NCBI GenBank assembly: GCA_900065925.1
Contig: LN890280.1
Span: forward strand, 1,232,451-1,296,450
DNA from: Nitrosotalea devaniterrae
Lineage (GTDB): Archaea; Thermoproteota; Nitrososphaeria; Nitrososphaerales; Nitrosopumilaceae
DNA length: 64,000 nucleotides
Direction: 5' to 3'
A model generated the notes under the pieces. The model saw nothing but the letters and a program-made list of their open reading frames with translations. It was not told where the DNA came from and did not search any database. A program made the translations under genes and the position numbers. Shown in pieces: positions 8,458 through 17,472 of the stretch. Within the stretch, counting starts at the first letter, position 1; each line of letters begins with the position of its first letter.

Positions 8458-8802
8458 ATGGAAAATCAAGATGAGGATATCATATCAGTACTTGCAGATA
8501 GTTATGCACGAGAGATAATTTCACTTTTGACCACCAATGAGCTTTCTGCACAACAAATGTCTACACAGCTTGACATTCCAGTCTCAACTACTTATAGAAA
8601 AATAAAATCCTTAGAAGACCTATGTCTTATAAAAAAGACCAAGGTGATACGAACACAGGAGGGACTCAATGAAAGCTATTACAAAGGCTTGGTATCTGAG
8701 ATCAATATCAAATTCAAGGATGGAAAGATTTCGTATCAGATAGAGAGAATAAAGATGGATGATAAAATAATCCGGCTGTGGCACAAGTTTTCGGAAAAAT
8801 AA
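8458..8802 (+). CDS. Winged-helix transcriptional regulator (ArsR/TrmB-like)
   Basis: The 114-residue protein has a helix-turn-helix in residues 10-60: SYAREIISLLTTNELSAQQM then LDIPVSTTYRKIKSLEDL, with a beta wing and a C-terminal strand region (INIKFKDGKISYQIE). It resembles the protein at 9367-9702 throughout, so the two are paralogs. It is co-transcribed with the membrane protein just upstream. Confidence 0.85.
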   Translation: MENQDEDIISVLADSYAREIISLLTTNELSAQQMSTQLDIPVSTTYRKIKSLEDLCLIKKTKVIRTQEGLNESYYKGLVSEINIKFKDGKISYQIERIKMDDKIIRLWHKFSEK

Positions 8803-8808
8803 AATCTC

Positions 8809-8826
8809 ATTATCACGTATGATAAT
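8809..8826. promoter_or_regulatory. Palindrome ATTATCA-CGTA-TGATAAT
   Basis: The 7-bp arms are perfect, seven bases after the wHTH stop and 42 bases before the ATG at 8868. The core TTATCA-N4-TGATAA recurs at 12133-12148 and, with a 3-base spacer, at 49878-49892. I read it as an operator of the 8868 gene, possibly bound by one of the adjacent winged-helix proteins. Confidence 0.5.
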
Positions 8827-8867
8827 CGAGTTTTCTCTTTAATTATTGAAGAATACCATGATATGGC

Positions 8868-9206
8868 ATGTCAAGTACTGCCGAAACAATCTATGATGGT
8901 TTTCTTTCAAATGTTGAAAAAGCATTGGGAAAAATAGACGTTGAACTTGGTTTGCAGGTAATGCTTTTTGAAAGAAAGATGCCCGATGCATATCCTATGG
9001 TGGAATTACAGATACACTACAAAAATGGTACCGATACTGCTTCAAAAGTATCATACGTGAGAGACAAGTATGGGTTTCTAGTCTCAGGTCATGGTCAAAA
9101 TGAAATCCTTGCTAGGGGAAACATGAACATAGATATGCTTCACGAGATTGCACAAGATGTTCAGATTGAAAAATTAGCAGGTTCTGCATCTGTAGCATCA
9201 TATTAA
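8868..9206 (+). CDS. Conserved small protein of unknown function
   Basis: The 112-residue soluble protein has an alpha segment (IYDGFLSNVEKALGKIDVEL) followed by beta-rich sequence (MVELQIHYKNG, VSYVRDKYGFLVSG) and a C-terminal helix. It has no cysteines, signal or membrane segment. It sits between two paralogous winged-helix genes, downstream of a palindrome. The function is not recognised. Confidence 0.65.
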   Translation: MSSTAETIYDGFLSNVEKALGKIDVELGLQVMLFERKMPDAYPMVELQIHYKNGTDTASKVSYVRDKYGFLVSGHGQNEILARGNMNIDMLHEIAQDVQIEKLAGSASVASY

Positions 9207-9310
9207 AGCAAATCCAAATTTTTACATCTAGAATAGAAAATCTAACAATTTACAAGTAGATCATTTAGATAAATCATTACGTGTGTCAGATTTTGAATCA
9301 CACTTGTATG

Positions 9311-9325
9311 CACTGCCGTGCAGTG
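9311..9325. promoter_or_regulatory. Palindrome CACTGC-CGT-GCAGTG
   Basis: The 6-bp arms are perfect with a 3-base centre, 42 bases upstream of the winged-helix gene at 9367. The position suits autoregulation. Confidence 0.45.
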
Positions 9326-9366
9326 TAGTCTTACTCGTTATATCAAATTAGACAGATACTCTAAAC

Positions 9367-9702
9367 ATGCAAGTATTACTACACGGTAAACCCGTACAAG
9401 AAGAGACAACCAAAGATATTCTGCTTGAAATCGTAGCAGACAGATATTCTCGTGCAATTCTAGAAGCTACAAGAGTTGTATCAAAATCAGCCCTTGAGTT
9501 AAGCATTGATTGCGGCATACCAATCAGTACCGCATATAGAAGAGTACAGCAATTACACACTCACAAGATACTAGGAATATCTGGATCAATCAACAAAGAT
9601 GGGAAAAAACACTTTTTGTACAGAGCCAAAATCAAGTCAGTCGTTGCCTGTTTTAACAATGGCTTGCTTGATATCGAAATAATTCCTAATCCCATCATAT
9701 AG
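9367..9702 (+). CDS. Winged-helix transcriptional regulator, paralog of 8458
   Basis: The 111-residue protein is built like the one at 8458-8802: LLEIVADRYSRAILEA, then CGIPISTAYRRVQQLHTHKI, then a wing and KSVVACFNNGLLDIEI. The recognition helix differs from its paralog mainly in STAYRRV against STTYRKI, so both may bind related sites. It is monocistronic with its own palindrome upstream. Confidence 0.85.
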   Translation: MQVLLHGKPVQEETTKDILLEIVADRYSRAILEATRVVSKSALELSIDCGIPISTAYRRVQQLHTHKILGISGSINKDGKKHFLYRAKIKSVVACFNNGLLDIEIIPNPII

Positions 9703-9764
9703 AATTAGGAATTGTTCAAATTTTTAACATGTACCCAACAGTGAGAATCGTATAGGTGTCTTAA

Positions 9765-9774
9765 ATTCGCGAAT
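9765..9774. promoter_or_regulatory. Palindrome ATTCGCGAAT before CBS gene
   Basis: A perfect 10-bp palindrome ends 11 bases before the first candidate ATG of the CBS gene (9786). It is short and may be chance, but a CGCG core is rare in this A+T-rich DNA. Confidence 0.3.
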
Positions 9775-9785
9775 AGATACAAGTC

Positions 9786-10649
9786 ATGATAATGACAAAA
9801 CATGTGCCATATACTGTACCTGTAATCACATTACATCTTGAGAATAGCATTCATGAGGCATTATTCCTCATGAGAAAAAATGACATAAAACGACTCGTAA
9901 TTGTCAACGAAGATGTTCCAGTCGGTATTGTAACTGAACGTGACATAGGTCGATTTCTTCAAAATGATAAAACATCAAGAATGCTCGATCAGATACATCT
10001 CAATGAAATAATGAGTAGAAAACTTTTCACAATATCAAAAGATCAAGATGAAATTTTGATACAATGTGCAATACGCATGGACGCATTTCAGATTGGCTCC
10101 ATCATTATAATTGATAGTGAAAAACTAGTAGGAATTGTCACAAAATCTGATCTGGTCAAATATTTTTCAAAATCATTTGCAGGGGTTTACAAAGTCAGTG
10201 ATTACATGAATACAAAAATGATAACCTGCCGTAAATCAGATTCATTGTTATTTTCGCTCACATTGCTCAATAAAAATAACATTTCAAGACTAGTTGTTAC
10301 TAATAATGATGGAAAACCAGTTGGCATAATAAGTTACGATACATTTCTGAGAAATAGTGAATATTTCAAACTTGAAAAACAAAATACACGAGATTATTTA
10401 TTGCCAAAAACTACTGCAAAAGAATTACTAGTAAGTGATCTAGTTGGCAACGAACTTCTCACAATAGGGTCTGAAGACGATCTTGCAAAGGCTGCAAGAT
10501 TAATGTCAGAATACAAAATAAGCGGCATTCCAGTAGTTGATGAGAACGGCAACTTGGAAGGAGTAATTAGTGCAACAGACGTAATTCGTGCATATCATGA
10601 AGTAAAAGTTCATGCAATATTACAACAAAATGATCCTCATTTTACATAA
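9786..10649 (+). CDS. Four-CBS-domain protein
   Basis: The 287-residue protein consists almost entirely of four CBS motifs, each ending in a GIVT/GIIS/GVIS + D/Y pattern: VPVGIVTERDIGRFL, LVGIVTKSDLVKYF, PVGIISYDTFL, LEGVISATDVIRAY. Tandem CBS pairs bind AMP/ATP/SAM-type ligands and regulate partners. No catalytic domain is attached, so it must act on another protein. It is followed by a ribbon-helix-helix-like gene in the same direction. Confidence 0.85.
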   Translation: MIMTKHVPYTVPVITLHLENSIHEALFLMRKNDIKRLVIVNEDVPVGIVTERDIGRFLQNDKTSRMLDQIHLNEIMSRKLFTISKDQDEILIQCAIRMDAFQIGSIIIIDSEKLVGIVTKSDLVKYFSKSFAGVYKVSDYMNTKMITCRKSDSLLFSLTLLNKNNISRLVVTNNDGKPVGIISYDTFLRNSEYFKLEKQNTRDYLLPKTTAKELLVSDLVGNELLTIGSEDDLAKAARLMSEYKISGIPVVDENGNLEGVISATDVIRAYHEVKVHAILQQNDPHFT

Positions 10650-10742
10650 GAAATTGAAATTTGAAAAGCTCAATTTTGTGAAGGAAAAATATCCAAGTGT
10701 GATTAGTATAATTTTATTACCTGTACAACAATACCACAGAAG

Positions 10743-11321
10743 ATGACAGTCAAGAGACAGAGACACACTCCCAAACGTGAACAAACACGAAGTATTAGCT
10801 ACAGACTACCAGAATACATTGTAAACGAGTTGGAAACAGAGGCAATGCAAAAAGAAGTCTCACAAAACGTACTTGTAAAACAAATCTTGGAAAAATATGT
10901 CAAGTGGGACAGGTTCGCAGATAAAATAGGAATAATTCCGGTACCAAAAGAAATTCTCAAGATGCTAGGTAACGAAATGAAAGGTGATGAAATTAGCAAA
11001 ATTATCGACATGATGATTCCTTTGATTAAAGACTGGGTCATGTTCATGAAAGGAAGCTATGACCTAAAACGCGCAATTGAGACACTAGAAGATTACATGC
11101 GTGCATCTGGCATGATATCAGATCATAGAATCGAAGGTGGGATTCATCATTTTATAATACAACACAATCTGGGAATCAAGTGGTCCCTTTTTACAGAGTA
11201 TCTTTTAAAACAAATCTTTCACCAGTTCCTACCAAACCTTGCGATGCAATGCAAAACAACTCCAAACACTACGATTGCAAGCATAGCTCTTGGTTCAGAG
11301 TTTAGTGAACACGATTACTAG
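10743..11321 (+). CDS. Ribbon-helix-helix-like DNA-binding protein
   Basis: The 192-residue protein has a basic N-terminus, then SISYRLPEYIVNELETEAMQ and SQNVLVKQILEKYV, which fits a ribbon-helix-helix (CopG/MetJ-like) fold in residues 16-55. A helical C-terminal part of about 130 residues follows, with a V4R-like ending (HHFIIQHNLGIKWSLFTEYL), perhaps a ligand-binding or dimer domain. It is convergent with the cupredoxin gene, 16 bases apart. Confidence 0.7.
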   Translation: MTVKRQRHTPKREQTRSISYRLPEYIVNELETEAMQKEVSQNVLVKQILEKYVKWDRFADKIGIIPVPKEILKMLGNEMKGDEISKIIDMMIPLIKDWVMFMKGSYDLKRAIETLEDYMRASGMISDHRIEGGIHHFIIQHNLGIKWSLFTEYLLKQIFHQFLPNLAMQCKTTPNTTIASIALGSEFSEHDY

Positions 11322-11337
11322 TGTAAAAAAACACTAT

Positions 11338-12090
11338 CTAGGATACGGTTACTACACCTATTCTCCATGGGTGTATGGAGCAATAGTAATGGTATACACC
11401 AGGTTTATCGAATTTGTAGCTAAATGTCTCACCAGTCTTTAGTATAGCGCTGTTAAACATTGGGATGATTGTACCTTGGTCATTTATGCTCTGAATTGTA
11501 TGTCCAATGTTATCCTGGTTCTGCCATGTAATTGTGGTTCCCCGTAAAACTTCAGAGTTGAGTGGAACAAAGAAACCCATGCTTGACTGTGCAGAGTTGC
11601 CATTTGGAATGGTCACATTTGCAATCAAGGTGGATCCTACACTTGCAAACAGGTCTTTTCCACTTGCAAGATATTCAACAAGGTAATTGTTGTTATTGCC
11701 ACTCATCTCTGCGCTTATCTTCCATAGTGATCCTGCCTTTGATGAAAGTAGCCTATTACCATCTAAAACCAAATTATATGATACATCTTGTCTTGATGTT
11801 GCAGGCCCTGTGGCATGAAATGAACCATCATTATTGTAAGCAAATTGCCACTTGTCTGGATGCATTTTTGCAACTATGGTGGATTGGTCTGCACTCATTA
11901 TTACATAACCACTATCAATTGTTGTTTTGTTGTGTAGTGTAATTTTGAGACTTGCGGTATACATTTTTGGAGAATCCCCATTTAACATTCCAATTCCTGA
12001 TCCTTTCATTACCATTGGTGATGAATCTGCATATGCTGCACTACATGCTAGTATAGATATTAGAAATAACGATGCAATGACTAATTTCAT
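11338..12090 (-). CDS. Secreted protein with C-terminal cupredoxin domain
   Basis: The 250-residue protein has a signal peptide (1-21), a middle beta domain and a C-terminal blue-copper domain (about 175-250). Copper ligands H197 (GHT), C237 and H240 (YYCSIHPW) are present. The usual axial methionine a few residues after the last histidine is replaced by WRIG, so the site would be a three-ligand or altered type 1 centre. Ammonia-oxidising archaea use many such secreted copper proteins for electron transfer. The start is an ATG. Confidence 0.85.
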   Translation of the reverse strand: MKLVIASLFLISILACSAAYADSSPMVMKGSGIGMLNGDSPKMYTASLKITLHNKTTIDSGYVIMSADQSTIVAKMHPDKWQFAYNNDGSFHATGPATSRQDVSYNLVLDGNRLLSSKAGSLWKISAEMSGNNNNYLVEYLASGKDLFASVGSTLIANVTIPNGNSAQSSMGFFVPLNSEVLRGTTITWQNQDNIGHTIQSINDQGTIIPMFNSAILKTGETFSYKFDKPGVYHYYCSIHPWRIGVVTVS

Positions 12091-12132
12091 TACCAGTCAA
12101 ATGCACATGTTGACATTTTAACTACTGGACAA

Positions 12133-12148
12133 TTATCACTAGTGATAA
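12133..12148. promoter_or_regulatory. Perfect 16-bp palindrome TTATCACTAGTGATAA
   Basis: The site sits in the divergent spacer between the cupredoxin gene (43 bases from its start) and the PNPOx gene (64 bases). It shares TTATCA-N4-TGATAA with 8810-8825. Probable operator for one or both genes. Confidence 0.5.
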
Positions 12149-12211
12149 CACCATCCATGTGTAATTTTCGTGTAATTATCATAAGAGGTAATCTGGTTTT
12201 ATCTTTAATTA

Positions 12212-12712
12212 ATGGCTAGAGAAATTACATTGATGGTCATAATTCCAGATCAAGTAAAGGACATGATGTCCACACAGAAATTCGTCGTAGTAGGATCTAT
12301 TGATATAAATGGAATGTGTAACTTGTCACCGCGAACTGCTTTTTCTTTTACAGAAGACACTATTTTTTGGCTTGATTTTTTCAAGCACAAATCTCATTAC
12401 AATTTTGTAACTGTCCCATGGGTAAGTGTCGCAGTTTTTGACAAGGAGAATCTAAAAGGATATCAGATGAAAGGAAAAGTAGGCTTTGTAAAAGATGAAA
12501 AAGAAAAGATCCGAATGATTGATGTCATATCTAGATCCACTACTGGCAAAACTTGTTCAAAGGTATTTGAAAGAATTACCCATGCAAGTCAGCCTGAGGT
12601 AATAGTGTTCAAGCCTCATGCAGTATATTCATTGAATCCTGCAGAAGATTCTGGAGTTGCAATTGTTCTTGATACTGATTCTGAAACAGTGTCACTTTTA
12701 GGCGTCAAATGA
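12212..12712 (+). CDS. Pyridoxamine 5'-phosphate oxidase-like flavin protein
   Basis: The 166-residue protein has the split-barrel flavin-binding pattern: VVVGSIDINGMCNLSPRTAF, IFWLDFFKHKSHYNF, then VSVAVFDKENLKGYQMKGKV. Proteins of this family bind FMN or F420 and reduce or sense small molecules. No specific substrate can be read from the sequence. It is preceded by the palindrome at 12133 and followed by the NRAMP-like transporter. Confidence 0.8.
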   Translation: MAREITLMVIIPDQVKDMMSTQKFVVVGSIDINGMCNLSPRTAFSFTEDTIFWLDFFKHKSHYNFVTVPWVSVAVFDKENLKGYQMKGKVGFVKDEKEKIRMIDVISRSTTGKTCSKVFERITHASQPEVIVFKPHAVYSLNPAEDSGVAIVLDTDSETVSLLGVK

Positions 12713-12794
12713 CCTCATGATATGAGAATATAGTAAATCTTGCAAAAACAATTGTATTAATTTAATACGTGAAGTATTACACGAGTGAATATCT

Positions 12795-14081
12795 TTGTTT
12801 GATGGATTCAAATCTTTTTTCAAAAGTTTAGGACCGGGATTGATAACAGGTGCATCAGATGATGACCCGTCTGGAATTGCAACATATTCTCAGGCAGGCG
12901 CACAATTTGGTTTTGGAACTTTATGGCTTGCATTATTTCAGCTGCCATTGATGATAGTAATTCAGGAGATGTGTGCCCGTATTGGACTTGTTACTGGAAG
13001 TGGACTAACAAGCATAATGAAAAAAAGATACTCGAAAAAAACAGTGTATCCAATTATCAGTCTGCTCCTTATTGCAAATACAATAAACATTGGTGCAGAT
13101 ATTGGTGCCATGTCTGCATCTGTAAAACTTGTTTTGCCACAGTTGCCCATAGTGATTGTAACCATTCTTTTTACTGCACTTGTTATTTGTGCAGAGATTT
13201 TTATTCCATATAGAAAATATGTTACAGTACTCAAGTATCTGACTTTGAGTCTTCTTGCCTATGTGATTACGGCGTTTGTTGTCGGAGGAAACTGGTCTGA
13301 TATATTGGTTGCAAGTGTGATTCCGCATTTTGAGTTTACTCCCACCTTTGTAATGCTGTTTGTTGCAATCTTTGGAACTACAATATCTCCATATCTTTTC
13401 TTTTGGCAAACTTCAGAAGAAGCAGAAGAAGATGTTGTAAAAAATAAAATAAAAGATTTTGGAGAGGGAAAACCGATAATTCAAAAAAAAGAGATCTCAT
13501 TGATGAGAAAAGATGTTGCAGTGGGGATGGGGTTTTCCCAGGCAATCATGTGGTTTATTATAATTACCACTGCCGGAACACTTCATGTTCATGGCTTGAC
13601 AGACATATCCACCGCAGATGAAGCAGCACAAGCACTAGAGCCTCTCGTGAAAACATTTCCACATGCAGGCGAATTGGCAAAAACCATCTTTGCAGTTGGA
13701 ATAATTGGTACTGGTTTACTAGCCATACCTGTTCTTGCGGGCTCTTCTGCGTATGCAATATCAGAAGAATTTGGATGGAAAGAGGGCCTGGGTAAAAAAT
13801 TCAGGCAGGCAAAGGGGTTTTACTTGATTATTGCTGCATCTACAATAGTAGGACTGTGGGTAAATTTTGCCAATATTGACCCGATCAAGGCCCTGATATA
13901 TGCAGCAGTGATAAATGGAATAATTGCAGTCCCGCTTCTTGTTGCCATTATGAAGATTGGTAATGACAAGCAAATTCTTGAGGGCAGAACTAATGGAAAA
14001 TTATCAAACATTGTAGGATGGATAACTGTTGGAGTGATGGGCTTTTCAGTAATTGCCATGTTTTTGACTTGGATAAAATAA
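12795..14081 (+). CDS. NRAMP-related divalent metal transporter
   Basis: The 428-residue protein has about eleven membrane helices from a TTG start. The N-terminal motif GPGLITGASDDDPSGIATYS is the TM1 metal site, but the classical DPGN is DPSG here, and TM6 reads TTISPYLFFWQTSEEAEEDV in place of the classical MPH motif. That variant forms its own NRAMP-related subgroup with unclear substrate. It is likely a manganese, iron or magnesium importer in the cytoplasmic membrane. The gene stands alone. Confidence 0.85.
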   Translation: MFDGFKSFFKSLGPGLITGASDDDPSGIATYSQAGAQFGFGTLWLALFQLPLMIVIQEMCARIGLVTGSGLTSIMKKRYSKKTVYPIISLLLIANTINIGADIGAMSASVKLVLPQLPIVIVTILFTALVICAEIFIPYRKYVTVLKYLTLSLLAYVITAFVVGGNWSDILVASVIPHFEFTPTFVMLFVAIFGTTISPYLFFWQTSEEAEEDVVKNKIKDFGEGKPIIQKKEISLMRKDVAVGMGFSQAIMWFIIITTAGTLHVHGLTDISTADEAAQALEPLVKTFPHAGELAKTIFAVGIIGTGLLAIPVLAGSSAYAISEEFGWKEGLGKKFRQAKGFYLIIAASTIVGLWVNFANIDPIKALIYAAVINGIIAVPLLVAIMKIGNDKQILEGRTNGKLSNIVGWITVGVMGFSVIAMFLTWIK

Positions 14082-14226
14082 TGATTTTTGCAATACAGCA
14101 TACAGATCAATGGTATTATGATTTTGGTTCAAATCTGGTCCGGTTCATCGTTTTTATACTAGAAGATTACTGCAGAGAAAAGCTACACCAGTTTTTTAAA
14201 CAATACTCGTCCAGTACATGTAGCAC

Positions 14227-15531
14227 ATGAAGATTCCATATTATACCATAATTGCAATTTTGATCTTTTCTGCATCATCATATCTAAAACCAATCCAGGC
14301 AGAAAATCAAAATAACATACTGATTGTCAACCCTCAAACCTCATCGCCTATAAGAGTTGGAGATATGTTTACAATTAACGCAACTCTGGTAAATAATTCC
14401 ACAAATACCATAACTGTGAAAAATGGTTGTGGAGGGCCATTCTCCATAGCATTTGATGGCCATGCCAAAGTTGAAGTAAAAAAAGTATGTAACTGGATGG
14501 CAATTCAGATAATACTGCATCCCGGTGAAAACATCACGGGATCAAGTCTCGCCTCAAACCTTGCTTACAGAGCAATAGAATCTGGAACTGCAAATGCAAC
14601 CATAACATTCTCGTATGCGATAGACAGCAAGACTTCTAACTTGTCATTTGACAATAACACCGCCAGCATATCAAAATTATTTTCATATGAGATATCAAAC
14701 CAATCAAATGAAACAATCCATGGCACATACTCACCATTAAAGCAATTCAAGTCAGGAATTGCTGCATATGATGTCACATGCAATAAAGGCCTCCAATTGA
14801 TTATCAAATCAAGAGATAACTCCCCTGCATGTGTAAAACCTGACACTGCATCACAACTTGTTCAACGGGGCTGGGCAAAAAGTCCAGAAAATGTTTTTGT
14901 GACACTTGTAGAAGGCCAAAGAGAAAATCCATTACTAGTACAAAAAATCTTCTCAGATAATATTCAAGGTTTGAGTTTTCGAGAATTCCCTCTTGTGACA
15001 AATGTTGGCAATCCCATAACTCTGCATATTGGTGATAGTGTAAGTAATGGCTGTACTATTGAGCTAACACTTGTTAAGATTAGTCATGGAACTGCCACAT
15101 TTCTTAAAAAAGAAAATCTTACCAGACTATGCCCGCTTTGCCTTTCTGAAAATACTATAATTGGCACGCCAAACGGTCCTGGCAATATAAAAAATCTAAA
15201 GACTGGAATGACAATATTTACACAAGACAGCTCTGGTAATCTGCAAACTGGAACGATATTAAAGACAGGAAGAACTCTTGCCCCTCTAGGTCATATGATG
15301 GTCCACGTAGTTTTGTCTGATAAAAGAGAGCTGTATGTATCACCAAACCATCCAACTGCAGATGGTAGATTCTTCGGAGAGTTATTGGTAGGAGATACTC
15401 TTGATGGTTCTAAAATAAAAAATGTGGAACATGTACCATACAATGGAACTTATACGTATGACATATTGCCTTCTGGTCAAACTGGATTTTACTGGGCAAA
15501 TGGAATTTTAGTTGAAAGTACACTCAAATGA
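14227..15531 (+). CDS. Secreted protein with C-terminal Hint (hedgehog/intein) domain
   Basis: The 434-residue protein has a signal peptide (1-25), a beta domain (about 30-165), then SPLKQFKSGIAAYDVTCNKG...ACVKP...RGW, a module typical of thaumarchaeal surface proteins (about 175-220). The last 130 residues or so form a Hint domain: C305 in CLSENTIIGTPNG (block A), NHPTADG with H375, GELLVGDTLDGSKI, and an ending ILPSGQTGFYWANGILVEST. There is no C-terminal extein and no terminal Asn-Cys/Ser pair, so hedgehog-like self-cleavage at C305 is expected in place of splicing. Confidence 0.85.
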   Translation: MKIPYYTIIAILIFSASSYLKPIQAENQNNILIVNPQTSSPIRVGDMFTINATLVNNSTNTITVKNGCGGPFSIAFDGHAKVEVKKVCNWMAIQIILHPGENITGSSLASNLAYRAIESGTANATITFSYAIDSKTSNLSFDNNTASISKLFSYEISNQSNETIHGTYSPLKQFKSGIAAYDVTCNKGLQLIIKSRDNSPACVKPDTASQLVQRGWAKSPENVFVTLVEGQRENPLLVQKIFSDNIQGLSFREFPLVTNVGNPITLHIGDSVSNGCTIELTLVKISHGTATFLKKENLTRLCPLCLSENTIIGTPNGPGNIKNLKTGMTIFTQDSSGNLQTGTILKTGRTLAPLGHMMVHVVLSDKRELYVSPNHPTADGRFFGELLVGDTLDGSKIKNVEHVPYNGTYTYDILPSGQTGFYWANGILVESTLK

Positions 15532-15681
15532 AAACCTCTTCTAACATAAAATTAGGCACAACGGATCCAAAATAGAATGTCTGCCATCAAAATCCATCCT
15601 ACTCATCATTTTAAAATAAAAAAATCAATGCCACTTTATTAGCCCAAGCGATGATATCTTCTGGCTATTATCACGGTAAGA

Positions 15682-17310
15682 TCAAGCACTATTTTCATTT
15701 TTTATTTTATTATTTTGCTTTGACATGTCCTCACTAACAAGATGGGATATACGTGGAGGTATCTTTCCAATGTGAAATGAAATAGCACGTTGTTCTGTGG
15801 CAAGGTCTGCTTTTGTCATGCGTTCATGGTGGCGTAAATGTTCAGTCCAAGATTCTGAGGTAAACATCATGACATACCTACTGGGATTTTCAACATCATG
15901 AAATAATTCCCAGTTGATTGCACCGTCACGTAATATTACAGAGCGCATGTCATTCATTGCAGATTCAAACTCCTGCGAACGTGTTGGATCAATCTCGAAC
16001 TCCATTTCTACTAGTACTGATCCTTGTGCATGGTCATCAATGTCAATCATCACACGCGGCATGTACCAATGCATTGATGGAGTCAAATCTACATCAGTGA
16101 GTGGTTTTAGTTTGTAACGAGTTGAAGTGACAAGACCAATTACTAGTCCAATTGCTGCAGCAATCAATGCAGTTGGTATTCCCCAGATTTCTGCAACAAT
16201 ACCCCACACTATGCTACCAAAAGCTACTCCGCCCCAATACATCATTTGATGAACTGAGACTACACGTGTTCGTACCCATGATGATACAGAATTGTATGCG
16301 ACAAAATTCAAGCTGGATGTTATAATTATCAACGAGGTTCCAATTGCAAATATTCCAACAAATAAAATGACTAGACCATGATGAAATGATATGACTATCA
16401 TTGCAACTGCATACAAAATTGTCGCGCCTGCTACACGTTTTTCTATTGATATGCTCTTTATTCTTGGTACTATAACAAAACCGCTAATCAATCCGCCAAT
16501 GCCTAATGCTCCAACTAGAACTCCAAAAAGAATTGAGTTTGAACCTGCTTCGTTACGAGCCAAGAGAGGCAAAAGGGATATTGCTGCACTGCCACAAATT
16601 GTGATTGCAAAATCTCGTACCAAGAGTGCACGTACATGCAATGAATGACGCATGTACCTCAATCCTGTACGAATAGCTCCAATTACTTGCTCAGGAGGTA
16701 GAGGTTTACTTTCTGATGGTTTGTGCCATTTATGAAGGAAAATTATAATTCCAACAAAAGAAAATGCGTTTAGCAGAAATACCATTCCAGGTCCTGCTGC
16801 TGCAACTACAAGACCGCCAAGAACTGGACCTACTGCAAATCCAATGTAAATTGCCACACTAAATAGTGTCATTGCAGCAAGAGCAATTTTCTTGGGTACA
16901 ATCTCTGTTTGAATTACTAAATTTGCAGGTAAACTCATTGCGTTACCCAGACCAAGCAATAAAGTAAACACTACAAGAATTGAAGATGTTGTTACACCAC
17001 CAAAGGTAAGGAGGCTAAGAGCAATAGCTACTGCAAGTGAAAAATATTGTGTGGTAAGAAAGAGTTTTCGCCTGTCAACAATATCTGCAAGTGCTCCTGC
17101 GGGAAACGCAAGTAGGAATATCGACAAGCTTGTCATCACTTGTAAAAGCGATACGACAAACGGAGATGGGGCAAGCGATGTCATCAGCCAACCAGAACCA
17201 GCCGTTTGCATGGACGCACCTATGTCTGATGCAAACATGGTAACCCATAGAAATCGATACATTGTATTTTTTAACGGGTTCTCTGACGCAGGACTTGTGT
17301 TACTTTTCAT
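15682..17310 (-). CDS. MFS transporter (MFS_3/EntS-like) with C-terminal ABM-type domain
   Basis: The 542-residue protein has about twelve membrane helices in the first 400 residues with the MFS loop GALADIVDRRKLF, then a soluble 120-residue C-terminal part (VLVEMEFEIDPTRSQEFESA, WELFHDVENPSRYVMMFTSE, SWTEHLRHHERMTK) resembling an antibiotic-biosynthesis-monooxygenase dimeric barrel. This arrangement and length are typical of the MFS_3 exporter family. The substrate is unknown, possibly a siderophore-like or toxic compound. A 12-bp palindrome lies upstream of its ATG at 17310. Confidence 0.85.
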   Translation of the reverse strand: MKSNTSPASENPLKNTMYRFLWVTMFASDIGASMQTAGSGWLMTSLAPSPFVVSLLQVMTSLSIFLLAFPAGALADIVDRRKLFLTTQYFSLAVAIALSLLTFGGVTTSSILVVFTLLLGLGNAMSLPANLVIQTEIVPKKIALAAMTLFSVAIYIGFAVGPVLGGLVVAAAGPGMVFLLNAFSFVGIIIFLHKWHKPSESKPLPPEQVIGAIRTGLRYMRHSLHVRALLVRDFAITICGSAAISLLPLLARNEAGSNSILFGVLVGALGIGGLISGFVIVPRIKSISIEKRVAGATILYAVAMIVISFHHGLVILFVGIFAIGTSLIIITSSLNFVAYNSVSSWVRTRVVSVHQMMYWGGVAFGSIVWGIVAEIWGIPTALIAAAIGLVIGLVTSTRYKLKPLTDVDLTPSMHWYMPRVMIDIDDHAQGSVLVEMEFEIDPTRSQEFESAMNDMRSVILRDGAINWELFHDVENPSRYVMMFTSESWTEHLRHHERMTKADLATEQRAISFHIGKIPPRISHLVSEDMSKQNNKIKNENSA

Positions 17311-17350
17311 CTAGCATCACACACAAACAGTATCATGTCAATCAAATGTA

Positions 17351-17362
17351 TAAACTAGTTTA
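17351..17362. promoter_or_regulatory. Palindrome TAAACTAGTTTA upstream of MFS_3 exporter
   Basis: A perfect 12-bp palindrome, 41 bases upstream of the exporter start. Such sites often bind repressors of efflux genes. It lies in the 191-base divergent spacer with the 17502 gene. Confidence 0.35.
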
Positions 17363-17472
17363 ACGCTTACGTATTTTGTTCCTTTTAAAGATCAGATATG
17401 GGCAGTTTGTTTGTAATGACATTTTCAAAATATTCCAACATGCAAGATCTGGAAGAGATTTGGAACAAGTCT

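Noticed and set aside
14082-14226. tRNA-like GGTTCAAATC stretch near 14131
   Set aside because: No acceptor or anticodon stem could be built around it; the match to a T-loop is by chance.
14227-15531. A splicing intein
   Set aside because: There is no C-terminal Asn plus Cys/Ser/Thr junction and no extein after the Hint domain, so only cleavage-type activity is plausible.
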